From positions 1 to 37,993 of the forward strand of contig CAIPBY010000067.1 in NCBI GenBank assembly GCA_903863425.1: a stretch of 37,993 nucleotides of DNA. The letters are read 5' to 3'. Source of the stretch: Candidatus Buchananbacteria bacterium. Lineage in GTDB: Bacteria > Patescibacteriota > Patescibacteriia > 2-01-FULL-39-33. A program made the position numbers and the translations under genes. The notes under the pieces are model-generated. The model did not search any database, was not told the DNA's origin, and saw only the letters and a program-made list of their open reading frames with translations. The stretch's first letter is position 1; each line of letters begins with the position of its first letter. Shown one piece after another: positions 18,184 to 27,913 of the stretch.

Positions 18184-18185
18184 CC

Positions 18186-18557
18186 ATGAAAATAAATATT
18201 CCAGCCAGCCTTAATCCTATTGATATTATCAGACGAAGTGGTTATGGTTCGGTTTTGGATCGTCGTGCCACCGAACCGAGTTTCTCCAGGCATTTGGGAC
18301 GGGGATTATACCCTCGTTTTCATGTTTATATTAATGGTAATGTTTTGAATTTGCATCTTGACCAGAAACAGGCGAGCTACGAGGGCTATTCGGCGCATAG
18401 CGGTGAGTATGATGGTGATACTGTGGAGCGCGAAGTTGTCAGGATGGAAGAAATTATAAAAAAATTGGAGGCAGAAAGGGATGAAATAATTGAGGAAGAA
18501 TTGAAAGTTCCGGAAGGATTTTTTTCAAAATTATTTGGAAAAAAGAATAAAAACTAA
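18186..18557 (+). CDS. conserved-looking small protein, unknown function
   Basis: I cannot assign this 123-aa soluble protein. A central block, [20 protein letters not shown], looks like a beta-rich core and is followed by [17 protein letters not shown] long charged helix (about 85-112, [19 protein letters not shown]) and a basic tail [12 protein letters not shown] follow. There is no signal peptide or membrane helix. The start is supported by an AGGAG 7 nt upstream. It lies 2 bp after rseP and 5 bp before proS, so it is expressed with protein-quality and translation genes; the core is clean enough that I expect orthologues in related genomes. No function is implied. Confidence 0.7.
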   Translation: MKINIPASLNPIDIIRRSGYGSVLDRRATEPSFSRHLGRGLYPRFHVYINGNVLNLHLDQKQASYEGYSAHSGEYDGDTVEREVVRMEEIIKKLEAERDEIIEEELKVPEGFFSKLFGKKNKN

Positions 18558-18562
18558 TTTTT

Positions 18563-20068
18563 ATGAAGGAAGAAAAAATTAAACAAAATAATAGTGAGGA
18601 AAGTGATCTGGCTATTACCAAAAGAAGTAAAGATTATTCACAGTGGTATTTGGATGTTATAGAAGCGGGCAAGCTGGCCGATAATTCTCCTGTCCGCGGT
18701 TGCATGGTAATTCGGCCGAATGGCTACGCTATTTGGGAAAATATGCAAAAGGTGATGGATAAGATGTTCAAAGAAACCGGAGTAGTTAATGCCTATTTCC
18801 CATTATTTATTCCCATTAGTTTTCTTAATAAAGAGGCTAAGCATGTGGAGGGTTTTGCTAAAGAGTGCGCCGTAGTCACTCATCACCGTTTGGAATTAGA
18901 TGCGGATGGAAAATTACAACCAGCCGCTAAATTGGATGAACCATTAATCGTCAGGCCGACTTCGGAAACCATAATGTATGATACTTATTCTCGTTGGATT
19001 AATTCATATCGAGATTTGCCTTTACTTATTAATCAATGGGCCAATATCGTAAGATGGGAAATGAGGACTCGGCCGTTTTTGAGGACTATGGAATTCCTAT
19101 GGCAAGAAGGGCACACTGCCCATGGGACCAATGAAGAGGCCGATGAAAGAACACTGCAGATGGTTAATGTTTATAAGAAATTTTGTGAAGAGTATATGGC
19201 TATTCCGGTTATTGCCGGAATGAAGACGGAATCTGAGAAATTTGCTGGAGCAGTTTATACCACTTGTATTGAAGCTATGATGCAAGACGGCAAGTCGCTT
19301 CAGGCTGGTACTTCACATATGCTCGGTCAGAATTTTGCCAAAGCCTTTGAAGTTAAATTCCTTGATCAAACTGGTGAACGCCAATATGTCTGGCAAACCA
19401 GTTGGGGCGTAAGTACCAGGCTCATTGGAGCATTGATTATGGTTCATAGTGATGATAATGGATTAGTTTTGCCCCCAAAGTTGGCCCCTACCCCCGTTGT
19501 TTTGGTTCCTATTTGGTCTTCGGAAGAGGAAAAGGCGAAAGTTTTGCCGGTGGCTAGTACAATTGCCAAGTCAATCTCTGAAAAATTGAATATTAATATT
19601 AAGGTTGATGATCGCGAGATGAGACCTGGACCAAAATTTTATGAATGGGAGAAAATGGGAGTTCCTTTGCGTTTAGAATTAGGCCCGAAGGATTTGGCTA
19701 GTAATTGTGTGGTGGCAGTTAGACGCGATAATGGAGAAAAAGAAAAAGTGGATCAGGATAAAATTATAGAATATATTCCCAAAGCTTTGCAAAACATACA
19801 AGATAGTTTATTCAACAAAGCGTTGAAATTTCAGAAAGAAAAAACAAAGAAAGTTGACTTTTATGATGAGTTTAAAAAAATAATGGATGGTGACGGTGGG
19901 TTTGTGTTGGCTCATTGGTGTGGTAACGCCAGATGCGAGGAACAAGTGAAAGAAGAGACCAAAGCTACCATTGCTTGCGTTCCTTTCGATCAAAAGAAGG
20001 AGAAAGGCAAGTGCATATATTGTGGTGAGGAATCGGAGGGTAGGGTGATATTTGCGAAAGCTTACTAA
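18563..20068 (+). CDS. proS: prolyl-tRNA synthetase, archaeal/eukaryal type
   Basis: A class II synthetase charging tRNA-Pro. The 501-aa protein lacks the large editing insertion of E. coli-type ProRS. Instead it has the archaeal/eukaryal layout: motif 1 region [39 protein letters not shown], motif 2 [24 protein letters not shown] and the Pro-site block [13 protein letters not shown]. Motif 3 is [22 protein letters not shown]. An anticodon-binding domain and a C-terminal zinc-like domain ([11 protein letters not shown]...[12 protein letters not shown]) ending in Tyr complete it. The terminal aromatic residue is a hallmark of this type. The archaeal-type form is found in a minority of bacteria. 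It is spaced 5 bp from its upstream and 8 bp from its downstream neighbour. Confidence 0.96.
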   Translation: MKEEKIKQNNSEESDLAITKRSKDYSQWYLDVIEAGKLADNSPVRGCMVIRPNGYAIWENMQKVMDKMFKETGVVNAYFPLFIPISFLNKEAKHVEGFAKECAVVTHHRLELDADGKLQPAAKLDEPLIVRPTSETIMYDTYSRWINSYRDLPLLINQWANIVRWEMRTRPFLRTMEFLWQEGHTAHGTNEEADERTLQMVNVYKKFCEEYMAIPVIAGMKTESEKFAGAVYTTCIEAMMQDGKSLQAGTSHMLGQNFAKAFEVKFLDQTGERQYVWQTSWGVSTRLIGALIMVHSDDNGLVLPPKLAPTPVVLVPIWSSEEEKAKVLPVASTIAKSISEKLNINIKVDDREMRPGPKFYEWEKMGVPLRLELGPKDLASNCVVAVRRDNGEKEKVDQDKIIEYIPKALQNIQDSLFNKALKFQKEKTKKVDFYDEFKKIMDGDGGFVLAHWCGNARCEEQVKEETKATIACVPFDQKKEKGKCIYCGEESEGRVIFAKAY

Positions 20069-20076
20069 AATGTGTC

Positions 20077-21117
20077 ATGTTTAAAAAATTTTTTGGAAAA
20101 TTTAATAAAGGTTTGGGCATTGACTTAGGTAGTGCCCATACTTTGATTTATCAGCAAGATCGCGGGATAATCATCAGCGAATCCTCAGTTGTTTCCGTCA
20201 ACACTAGGACTGATCAGATTTTGGCTGTGGGAGACGAGGCTAGGAAAATGCTGGGCAAGACTCCGCCTCACATTATTGCCACCAAACCGTTGGAATATGG
20301 TATTATTTCTGATTTTGAAATTACCGAGAAAATGCTTAAGTATTTTTTCAATAAAGTCCGGGCTTCGGAGAAGTCATTTTTTTCATCTTCGCCTCGGTCG
20401 GTTGTCGGAGTGCCACTCGATGTCACGGCCGTAGAGAAGAAGGCAGTGGAAGATGTAATCATGTCTGCAGGATCTTCCAAGGTATATCTGGTAGAAAATA
20501 TCATGGCTTCGGCTGTGGGTGCGAGAATTCCAATTCAAGATCCGTCCGGAAATATGATTGTGAATTTGGGTGGCGGTTTAACTGAGGTGGCTGTCGTCTC
20601 TCTTAGTGGTATTGTAAATTGGAAAGTTTCTAGAATTGCCGGATCAACTTTGGATAGGGATATTATAAATTTTGCCAGAGAAGAATATGGCTTAGTGCTT
20701 GGTGAAATGGTAGCAGAGGATATTAAGAAGAAAATCGGTTCAGCTACTGAGCTTTTAGAGGCTGTGGAAATGCCTATGCGAGGACGAGACGTTTTGACCG
20801 GACTTCCTCGGGAAGTGATGATCAATGATTTTCAGATTAGAAAGGCCATAAACAAATCTGTCCAAAAAATGCTTGATACTATCAAATCGACGTTAGAGAC
20901 AACGCCACCAGAGTTGGTGGCAGATATTTATCAAAAAGGAATTGTGCTCACCGGTGGTACGGCTCAACTCAAGGGTTTGGATCGGTTCATTGCCGAAGGG
21001 ATTCAGATCCCGGTTCATATCGCCGATGACCCGCAGACTTGCTCAGTCCGTGGCATGGGCATGTTCCTGGATAACGAGCCATTACTCCTCGATATTGCTG
21101 TGCCATCATCCCAATAG
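20077..21117 (+). CDS. mreB: MreB-like protein, divergent elongasome copy
   Basis: A second actin-like MreB of 346 aa at the head of mreC-mreD-mrdA, the normal elongasome position. The fold signature is clear (GLGIDLGSAHTLIYQ, TKPLEYGIISDFE, GRDVLTGLPREV, IVLTGGTAQLKG). Nucleotide-site motifs deviate: phosphate 1 reads GSAHTL rather than GTANTL, and phosphate 2 reads VNLGGGLTEVAV (about residue 163) where copy 1 has IDIGGGTSEIAV, replacing the conserved Asp by Asn and Thr by Leu. The catalytic Glu region (VENIMASAVG) is kept. The N-terminus MFKKFFGKF resembles the amphipathic membrane-binding helix of MreB. Weak or lost ATP hydrolysis is inference. Confidence 0.92.
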   Translation: MFKKFFGKFNKGLGIDLGSAHTLIYQQDRGIIISESSVVSVNTRTDQILAVGDEARKMLGKTPPHIIATKPLEYGIISDFEITEKMLKYFFNKVRASEKSFFSSSPRSVVGVPLDVTAVEKKAVEDVIMSAGSSKVYLVENIMASAVGARIPIQDPSGNMIVNLGGGLTEVAVVSLSGIVNWKVSRIAGSTLDRDIINFAREEYGLVLGEMVAEDIKKKIGSATELLEAVEMPMRGRDVLTGLPREVMINDFQIRKAINKSVQKMLDTIKSTLETTPPELVADIYQKGIVLTGGTAQLKGLDRFIAEGIQIPVHIADDPQTCSVRGMGMFLDNEPLLLDIAVPSSQ

Positions 21118-21124
21118 CAAATAT

Positions 21125-21919
21125 ATGACTAAATGGTTAAAACCGACCGTTGTAGGCTTAGTTGCTATTTTTTTTGTAGCTGTTTTGCACTATATCGGTT
21201 GGATCAAGCCGGTAGAAAATTTGTTAATCAGGGCCGTTTCTCCTGTTCAGGAAAGAGCCTATTCTTTGTCGCTTGGCATAATTTCTTTCAAAGGAGATTG
21301 GCTGACTAAGAGAGATCTATTGGCAGAGAATAAGTCACTCAGGGGCCAACTGATTGATTTTCAAATGGATTTGTCCAGGATTAATAGCTTACAGGAAGAA
21401 AATGATTTACTTAAACAGGAGTTGAATTTTGTTAAAGAGTCAGGGCACAAATATGTTTCAGCCAAAATTATCACCGGAGTATCCGATCCTTTGTCTGAGT
21501 CGGTTATTATTAATCGCGGTTCTAGTGACGGGATAGCCAAGGGTCTTGCTGTGGTGACAGGAGGAGGAATTATGGTCGGTAAAGTCTCTGAGGTGCAAAG
21601 TAATTTCAGTAAGGTATTGCTTTTAACTGACAATAAAAGCAAAGTTGCCGCTACCATCCAAAATATCAACCATACGGCAGGACTTGTCGAGGGCCAATTC
21701 GGACTAAGCTTTGCCATGACCAATATTCCTCAGGATGAACCTATAAAGCCTGGAGATCTGGTAGTCACTTCCGGCCTGGAGGGGCAAATCCCGAAAAATT
21801 TACTTATTGCCAAAATAGAGAGAGTGGACAAGATTGAAAGTGAAATTTTTAAAACCGCCATACTGGATCCGATTGTGCCACTGGGCAATTTAAGCGATGT
21901 TTTAATTATAATTCCCTAG
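21125..21919 (+). CDS. mreC: rod-shape-determining protein MreC
   Basis: MreC is the membrane-anchored scaffold that links MreB filaments to PBP2 on the outside. The 264-aa protein starts with a short cytoplasmic tail and a single helix (about 8-28, VGLVAIFFVAVLHYIGWI). A coiled coil with LLAENKSLRGQLIDFQ and LQEENDLLKQELNF follows, then the beta-rich domain with VIINRGSSDGIAKGLAVVTGGGIMVGKVSEV and PGDLVVTSGLEGQIPKNLLI. The ORF track begins at 20942 inside mreB; I placed the start at the ATG at 21125 because it lies 7 bp after mreB and gives a standard MreC N-terminus. It ends 2 bp before mreD. Confidence 0.93.
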   Translation: MTKWLKPTVVGLVAIFFVAVLHYIGWIKPVENLLIRAVSPVQERAYSLSLGIISFKGDWLTKRDLLAENKSLRGQLIDFQMDLSRINSLQEENDLLKQELNFVKESGHKYVSAKIITGVSDPLSESVIINRGSSDGIAKGLAVVTGGGIMVGKVSEVQSNFSKVLLLTDNKSKVAATIQNINHTAGLVEGQFGLSFAMTNIPQDEPIKPGDLVVTSGLEGQIPKNLLIAKIERVDKIESEIFKTAILDPIVPLGNLSDVLIIIP

Positions 21920-21921
21920 CT

Positions 21922-22440
21922 ATGAAATACAATATTGCCACTTATATATTATTTTTTATTTTAGTCATTGTCCAGGTGGCTTTTTGGGGAAGTTTTTCTT
22001 TTTTCTTGTTGCAATTCAATCTTATTGTAGTCGGCCTGGTGCTATTATTAAATTTGTTTCCTTTTGAGAAGTTCCTGCCCGTGGCTTTGTTTTCCGGCGT
22101 CCTGATGGATATCTATTCGAGCCTTCCTTTCGGTACTTACACCTTGACTATACTAGCCACCTTCGTCGTGCTGGAAATTTTGTTTGTTAATTTTTTTACT
22201 AATCATTCGCTTTATTCCATGGTGCTTTTGGGCGTTATCGCTACTGTGGTTTATAATTTGGTATTTATACTTCTTAATGGCTTGATGTATCTGTTGAATT
22301 TCAGCAATTATATTTCCGGGTCAGGTTATTTACTGAATTGTCTTTTTCAAATTATGGACAATACTATAATTATTATTATTTGTTTCTATATAATTAATTC
22401 TATTTCTAGGAGGTTTAAGCCAATATTTCTTAGATCATGA
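21922..22440 (+). CDS. mreD: rod-shape-determining protein MreD
   Basis: A 172-aa integral membrane protein made almost entirely of hydrophobic helices, five or six by eye. It includes the segment FSGVLMDIYSSLPFGTYTLTILATFVVLEI, which matches the MreD core (GLxxDxxxxxxxG). MreD is a small elongasome membrane subunit of unclear mechanism. Position is decisive: it lies 2 bp after mreC, and its TGA stop overlaps the mrdA start by 4 bp (ATGA). No other membrane family fits both the sequence and this location. Confidence 0.9.
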   Translation: MKYNIATYILFFILVIVQVAFWGSFSFFLLQFNLIVVGLVLLLNLFPFEKFLPVALFSGVLMDIYSSLPFGTYTLTILATFVVLEILFVNFFTNHSLYSMVLLGVIATVVYNLVFILLNGLMYLLNFSNYISGSGYLLNCLFQIMDNTIIIIICFYIINSISRRFKPIFLRS

Positions 22441-24353
22441 ATAAACCAGGTCCATTTTATACGCCGAAAAGCATTGATAGCGGACGTCGCAGCTCTCTTC
22501 GCTGGGTTGAAGATAGCGGTGATTCGGCTTGGTTTAATGGCACCTCAGCCAATTCTGATTTTTTGAGCCTGTCTTTGTCGAGTAAGAAAATTAGAATATT
22601 TTTTTTGGTAATTATTGTTGGCTTATTAGCGCTCTTGGGCAAAGGTTTTTATTTGCAGATCATGAGAGGAAATTATTATTTTTCCCAGGCTGAAAACAAC
22701 AGGACCAAAACTGAATATATTCCCGCTCATCGAGGAATTATTTATGATAGAGGTGGGAAACCGTTGGTGCAGAACGTATCCGGTTTTTCTCTGATTGTCA
22801 CGCCATCACAGTTGCCTCAGGATTCAACACAATTGCAATTAGAGTTGGGGCAAATTTCTCAGTTGGCTGGCATCTCTTTGGAAGATATTAGTAGCGCCTT
22901 GCAAAAAAATAAGGCATATTATTATCAGCCAATAGTCCTCAAAACCGGAATAGCTTATGATGATGCCATGGCCATAAAAATCGCCAGTGTAAATTGGCAG
23001 GGCGTGGAATTGGATAATGATTTTTGGAGGAATTATCTGGATAGCGTCAATTTTTCTCACATTTTTGGCTATGTAGGAAAAATTAATGCCGATGAGTATG
23101 ATGCCAATAAAGATAATTATTTTTTGACCGACAATATTGGCAAGACGGGATTGGAAAAATCTTATGAAAGCTATCTTAGGGGCCAATATGGCAAGAATGA
23201 ATATGAAGTTGATGCCTTAGGAAGAATTCAAAAAGTGATTTCTCAGACGCCATCCGTCTCAGGTGATGATTTGATCCTTTCGCTTGATTCTGATTTGCAG
23301 GATTATATTTATACCGATGTCAGCGCCAAAATTCACAATAGCACCGGTGTGGTTGTCATTGTCTCCAATCCGCAAACGGGCGAGATTTTGGCCATGGTGG
23401 ATTATCCCAGTTATGATAATAATTTGTTTTCCAAAGGAATATCCAAGGATGATTATAAGAAGTTAATGGATGATCCGCTCAATCCGCTTTTCTCCAGGTC
23501 TTATCAGGGTGAATATCCATCCGGCTCTACGGTCAAGATTGTGGAATCGTCTGGCGCTTTGCAAGAAGGAATAATTACCAAGAATACCACCGTGCTCAGT
23601 ACTGGTGGCATTCATATCCAACAATGGTTTTTTCCGGATTGGAAGGCGGGCGGGCACGGCGTCACCAATGTCATCAAAGCCATCGCCCAATCAGTCAACA
23701 CTTTCTTCTATTATATTGGAGGCGGTTATGGCAATTTCAAAGGTTTGGGGCCGGAGTTGTTGGATAAATATTTCATCATGTTCGGATTAGGCCACAAGAC
23801 TGGAATTGATCTTCCTGGAGAGCGTTCTGGATTTGTGCCCACAGTTGATTGGAAGAATAAGGTCGTGAAACAGCCATGGTATATTGGCGATACTTATCAT
23901 TTGGCCATAGGACAAGGAGATCTTCTGGTAACGCCGTTGCAGGTTAATTTGTATACTCAGATTGTGGCTAATGGCGGTACGATTTATAAACCGCATTTCC
24001 TTCATCAAATTAATTTTTCAGATGGTAAATCGCAAATAATTCAGCCCGAGGTGGTAGGCCATGTGGCAGTTAGTCCGGAGAATCTAGCCATAGTTCGCCA
24101 AGGCATGAGGGAAACTATCGTGTCTGGGTCAGCGCGTAGTCTAGCTACTTTACCAGTTGAAGTGGCTGGCAAAACTGGGACCGCCCAATGGAATACTACC
24201 AAGCCGAATCATGCTTGGTTTACGGCCTTTGCCCCATATAACAATCCCAATTTCTGCATCACGGTTTTGGTTGAGCAGGGAGGGGAAGGAAGTAGTATTG
24301 CCGCCCCCATTGCTAAGGATATAGTTAACTATTGGTTTACGAGGAAGGAATAA
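22437..24353 (+). CDS. mrdA: penicillin-binding protein 2, elongation transpeptidase
   Basis: A class B penicillin-binding protein (638 aa) that crosslinks peptidoglycan during cell elongation. A cytoplasmic tail of about 58 residues precedes one membrane helix (about 59-78). The pedestal domain follows (RTKTEYIPAHRGIIYDRGGKPLVQ). The transpeptidase domain has Ser364 in SGSTVK, SVNTFFYYIGG (SxN) and KTGTAQWN (Lys579, KTG). The usual YPPGSxFK reads YPSGSTVK, and SVN takes the second motif. Methods such as penicillin labelling would show activity; all three active-site motifs are intact. The long, Ser-rich N-terminal tail is more extended than in E. coli PBP2 and could be a docking site (inference). 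It is the last gene of the elongasome operon; no terminator hairpin is visible behind it. Confidence 0.95.
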   Translation: MNKPGPFYTPKSIDSGRRSSLRWVEDSGDSAWFNGTSANSDFLSLSLSSKKIRIFFLVIIVGLLALLGKGFYLQIMRGNYYFSQAENNRTKTEYIPAHRGIIYDRGGKPLVQNVSGFSLIVTPSQLPQDSTQLQLELGQISQLAGISLEDISSALQKNKAYYYQPIVLKTGIAYDDAMAIKIASVNWQGVELDNDFWRNYLDSVNFSHIFGYVGKINADEYDANKDNYFLTDNIGKTGLEKSYESYLRGQYGKNEYEVDALGRIQKVISQTPSVSGDDLILSLDSDLQDYIYTDVSAKIHNSTGVVVIVSNPQTGEILAMVDYPSYDNNLFSKGISKDDYKKLMDDPLNPLFSRSYQGEYPSGSTVKIVESSGALQEGIITKNTTVLSTGGIHIQQWFFPDWKAGGHGVTNVIKAIAQSVNTFFYYIGGGYGNFKGLGPELLDKYFIMFGLGHKTGIDLPGERSGFVPTVDWKNKVVKQPWYIGDTYHLAIGQGDLLVTPLQVNLYTQIVANGGTIYKPHFLHQINFSDGKSQIIQPEVVGHVAVSPENLAIVRQGMRETIVSGSARSLATLPVEVAGKTGTAQWNTTKPNHAWFTAFAPYNNPNFCITVLVEQGGEGSSIAAPIAKDIVNYWFTRKE

Positions 24354-24364
24354 ACCCATAGCCC

Positions 24365-24393
24365 TTGACAGCCTTTTAGTGTTGTGGTATCCT
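24365..24393 (+). promoter_or_regulatory. strong sigma-70-type promoter for greA
   Basis: A perfect -35 TTGACA (24365-24370) is followed after exactly 17 bp by TATCCT (24388-24393). The -10 is preceded by TGG, an extended -10 element. The predicted transcript has a leader of about 70 nt before greA. This is the best promoter match in the window together with that of hrcA. Confidence 0.8.
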
Positions 24394-24469
24394 TCTATCA
24401 ATATTTAACACATTTTCAGAAGAGTCAAAAGGAGGAGTTTTTTATTTTTTACTAAGTAAACAATAAGGC

Positions 24470-24931
24470 ATGAAAGATAATTATATTTCCAAGGATGGTT
24501 TGGAAAAAGTGAAAGTTGAGCTTGAACAATTAATAAATATAGAAAGACCGGAGGTTATTGAGAGGATTGCCAGAGCTAGGGAATTGGGTGATTTGTCGGA
24601 GAATGCCGAATATCATGAAGCGCGCGAAAAGCAGAGTTTCATCGAAGGTAGGATTCAAGAGTTAGAATATCTGCTCAAGAACGCCACCATCATTAAGGCG
24701 AGCAAGAAGACGGATGCGGTTTCCATCGGCTCTACGGTTCACGCGTCTTGTGATAATGGCCTGAAACTCAAATATACTATTGTTGGACATACTGAAGCCA
24801 ATCCAGGCGAAGGGAGGATATCCAATGAGTCTCCTTTGGGGCAGGCGTTTATTGGCAAGGGCATTGGCCATGAGTTTGAGCTTAATGTCCCAGCTGGCAA
24901 GATTAAATGCAAGATTACACATATTGAGTAA
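24470..24931 (+). CDS. greA: transcription elongation factor GreA
   Basis: GreA rescues backtracked RNA polymerase by stimulating transcript cleavage. The 153-aa protein shows the N-terminal coiled-coil hairpin with acidic tip (IARARELGDLSENAEYHEAREKQ). The C-terminal FKBP-like domain reads VSIGSTV, IVGHTEANPGEGRISNESPLGQAFIGKGIGHEF and IKCKITHIE. Length and motifs are standard. It has its own promoter at 24365. The leader holds AAAAGGAGG (24427-24435) about 34 nt upstream of the ATG, too far for a normal SD. A small stem TTTAC/GTAAA lies between them and would shorten the distance, which is only a suggestion. A large palindromic element follows the stop within 10 bp. Confidence 0.96.
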   Translation: MKDNYISKDGLEKVKVELEQLINIERPEVIERIARARELGDLSENAEYHEAREKQSFIEGRIQELEYLLKNATIIKASKKTDAVSIGSTVHASCDNGLKLKYTIVGHTEANPGEGRISNESPLGQAFIGKGIGHEFELNVPAGKIKCKITHIE

Positions 24932-24939
24932 GACACGCC

Positions 24940-25043
24940 CGTCATCCCGGAATTTTAATGTAATCATTAAAATATCCGGGATCCAGGTTTAAATAATTCG
25001 GGTCTGGATCCCGGATCTCCGCTCCGCTACGTCTGGGATGACG
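24940..25043. repeat. MITE/REP-like palindromic element
   Basis: Outer 9-bp inverted ends CGTCATCCC (24940-24948) and GGGATGACG (25035-25043) enclose two further perfect pairings. ATTTTAATG/CATTAAAAT (24952-24960, 24965-24973) is extended by TCCCGG/CCGGGA. ATCCGGGATCCAG (24974-24986) pairs with CTGGATCCCGGAT (25004-25016), 13 bp. The arms compete, so two alternative folds are possible. No ORF lies inside. It fills most of the 210-bp greA to antitoxin gap, is GC-richer than its surroundings, and may also end greA transcription. Similar GTCATCCCGG-type palindromes are dispersed in several bacterial groups. Confidence 0.75.
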
Positions 25044-25046
25044 AAA

Positions 25047-25068
25047 GCGGTGTTTTTGGTTATCCACA
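25047..25068 (+). repeat. left direct repeat with DnaA-box, upstream of TA pair
   Basis: A 22-bp sequence ending in TTATCCACA, the perfect DnaA-box consensus. It matches the copy at 25604-25625 at 20 of 22 positions (shared core TGTTTTTRGTTATCCACA). The two copies bracket the toxin-antitoxin genes. Confidence 0.65.
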
Positions 25069-25094
25069 GACAGGAGTTTGCTTAATAATCAGGT

Positions 25095-25121
25095 TTATGT
25101 TAAGGTTATGTTAACGTTAAC
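25095..25121 (+). promoter_or_regulatory. possible operator of the toxin-antitoxin operon
   Basis: Two TTATGTTAA repeats (25095-25103 and 25106-25114) are spaced by 11 bp, one helical turn. They run into the 12-bp perfect palindrome GTTAACGTTAAC (25110-25121), 20 bp before the antitoxin start. Type II antitoxins usually autoregulate through such sites. A -10-like TATATT follows at 25128, but no convincing -35 was found. Confidence 0.45.
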
Positions 25122-25141
25122 TAAAAATATATTTAAATATT

Positions 25142-25363
25142 ATGTTCAAAGACAATCTGATAACCATCAAGGAATTGCGCCAGGATTTGCCATCAATTAT
25201 CAATAAGGTCAAGCGGGGCGGGGAGTTCTTGGTTTTGAAAAAGTCCCAGCCGGTTTTCCGCCTGTCATCGCCAAAAGCTGATGAAACCTGGGAAACAGTA
25301 ATTGATTTCACCAAAATTAAAAAAGGCGGAATTGAAATTAATGAGTTAATCAAAGCTTTGTAA
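25142..25363 (+). CDS. Phd/YefM-like antitoxin
   Basis: A 73-aa antitoxin of a type II system. The N-terminus NLITIKELRQDLPSIINKVKRGGEFLVLKKSQPVFRL has the Phd/YefM fold pattern: strand, helix with the conserved RQDLPxIINxV block, then strand-turn-strand ending in the 'vitxxgkPvxxl' type segment. The C-terminal part (about 45-73), rich in Lys/Ile, should wrap around the toxin. The family binds DNA as a dimer and represses its own operon; the repeats directly upstream fit that. The stop is 1 bp before the toxin ATG. Which toxin family it pairs with is given by the neighbour. Confidence 0.8.
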   Translation: MFKDNLITIKELRQDLPSIINKVKRGGEFLVLKKSQPVFRLSSPKADETWETVIDFTKIKKGGIEINELIKAL

Positions 25364-25364
25364 T

Positions 25365-25604
25365 ATGGATAAGCTGGCTAAGGCCTTGGCAAAAATGCCT
25401 GACAATGAGCGGCAGAAAATACAAGCGATCTTGATCAGGATCCGCGCCCTGGATTATACTAACATGGATTTTAAGAAGCTATCCGGACGCGATGATATTT
25501 ATCGAGTACGGCATGGCGATTGGCGGATAATCTTTTATTTAATTAAGAATGAGGTGCATATTTTAGCCGTGGAAAAGCGGAGTGACAATACTTATAATTT
25601 TTAG
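25365..25604 (+). CDS. RelE/ParE-superfamily toxin
   Basis: A 79-aa toxin of the RelE/ParE fold. The family pattern is visible in FKKLSGRDDIYRVRHGDWRIIFYLIKNEVHILAVEKR, i.e. KxLxG..YRxRxGdyRixyxi....ixilxvxxR. RelE members are ribosome-dependent mRNA endonucleases; ParE members poison gyrase. The basic Arg/Lys set (RVRHGDWR and EKR) is compatible with RelE activity, but the family cannot be split safely by eye. ParE would be an attractive reading with gyrB next door, though adjacency alone is weak evidence. The N-terminal helix MDKLAKALAKMPDNERQKIQAILIRI is typical. The gene begins 1 bp after the antitoxin, and its stop codon touches the right direct repeat. Confidence 0.82.
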   Translation: MDKLAKALAKMPDNERQKIQAILIRIRALDYTNMDFKKLSGRDDIYRVRHGDWRIIFYLIKNEVHILAVEKRSDNTYNF

Positions 25605-25625
25605 CGATGTTTTTAGTTATCCACA
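25604..25625 (+). repeat. right direct repeat with DnaA-box, downstream of TA pair
   Basis: This is the second copy of the 22-bp repeat at 25047-25068 (20/22 identical), again ending in TTATCCACA. It begins on the last base of the toxin stop codon, so the two repeats enclose the whole toxin-antitoxin operon and its control region. Confidence 0.65.
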
Positions 25626-25657
25626 AAAAATCCCAGCCAATTGGTTGGGATTTTTTT
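25625..25657. terminator. bidirectional terminator between toxin and gyrB
   Basis: AAAAAATCCCAGCCAA pairs with TTGGTTGGGATTTTTT, a 16-bp hairpin arm with one G-U pair. It is preceded by A6 and followed by T7, so it can terminate converging transcripts from either side. Confidence 0.8.
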
Positions 25658-25705
25658 GAAAATTGTAAAATTAAAAATTGTTTGAAAATTGGAAATTGAT
25701 AATTG

Positions 25706-25735
25706 TCCGCCAGAGGCGGATCCGCCTCTGGCGGA
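25706..25735. repeat. 30-bp perfect palindrome
   Basis: TCCGCCAGAGGCGGA is followed at once by its exact complement, giving a perfect 2 x 15-bp palindrome of high GC in an AT-rich spacer. It lies 10 bp beyond the gyrB stop. No U-tract follows in the gyrB direction, so it is probably a dispersed repeat rather than the gyrB terminator. The 25658-25705 spacer before it consists of AT-rich AAAATTG-type near-repeats. Confidence 0.75.
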
Positions 25736-25745
25736 AAAATTTCCA

Positions 25746-27887
<2,142 letters not shown>

Positions 27888-27913
27888 TTATCATTTTTTG
27901 GGGTTTTGTGCAA

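Noticed and set aside
20942-21124. Upstream extension of mreC as given in the ORF track
   Set aside because: It lies wholly inside mreB in another frame and encodes no MreC-like sequence; ATG 21125 gives a normal membrane anchor.
22409-22414. AGGAGG ahead of mrdA as a Shine-Dalgarno site
   Set aside because: It is 22 nt from the ATG, too far for normal use, and codes for SRR within mreD.
24427-24469. Leader peptide after AAAAGGAGG in the greA leader
   Set aside because: No ATG, GTG or TTG start with a following frame is found at a usable distance, only an unsupported ATT.
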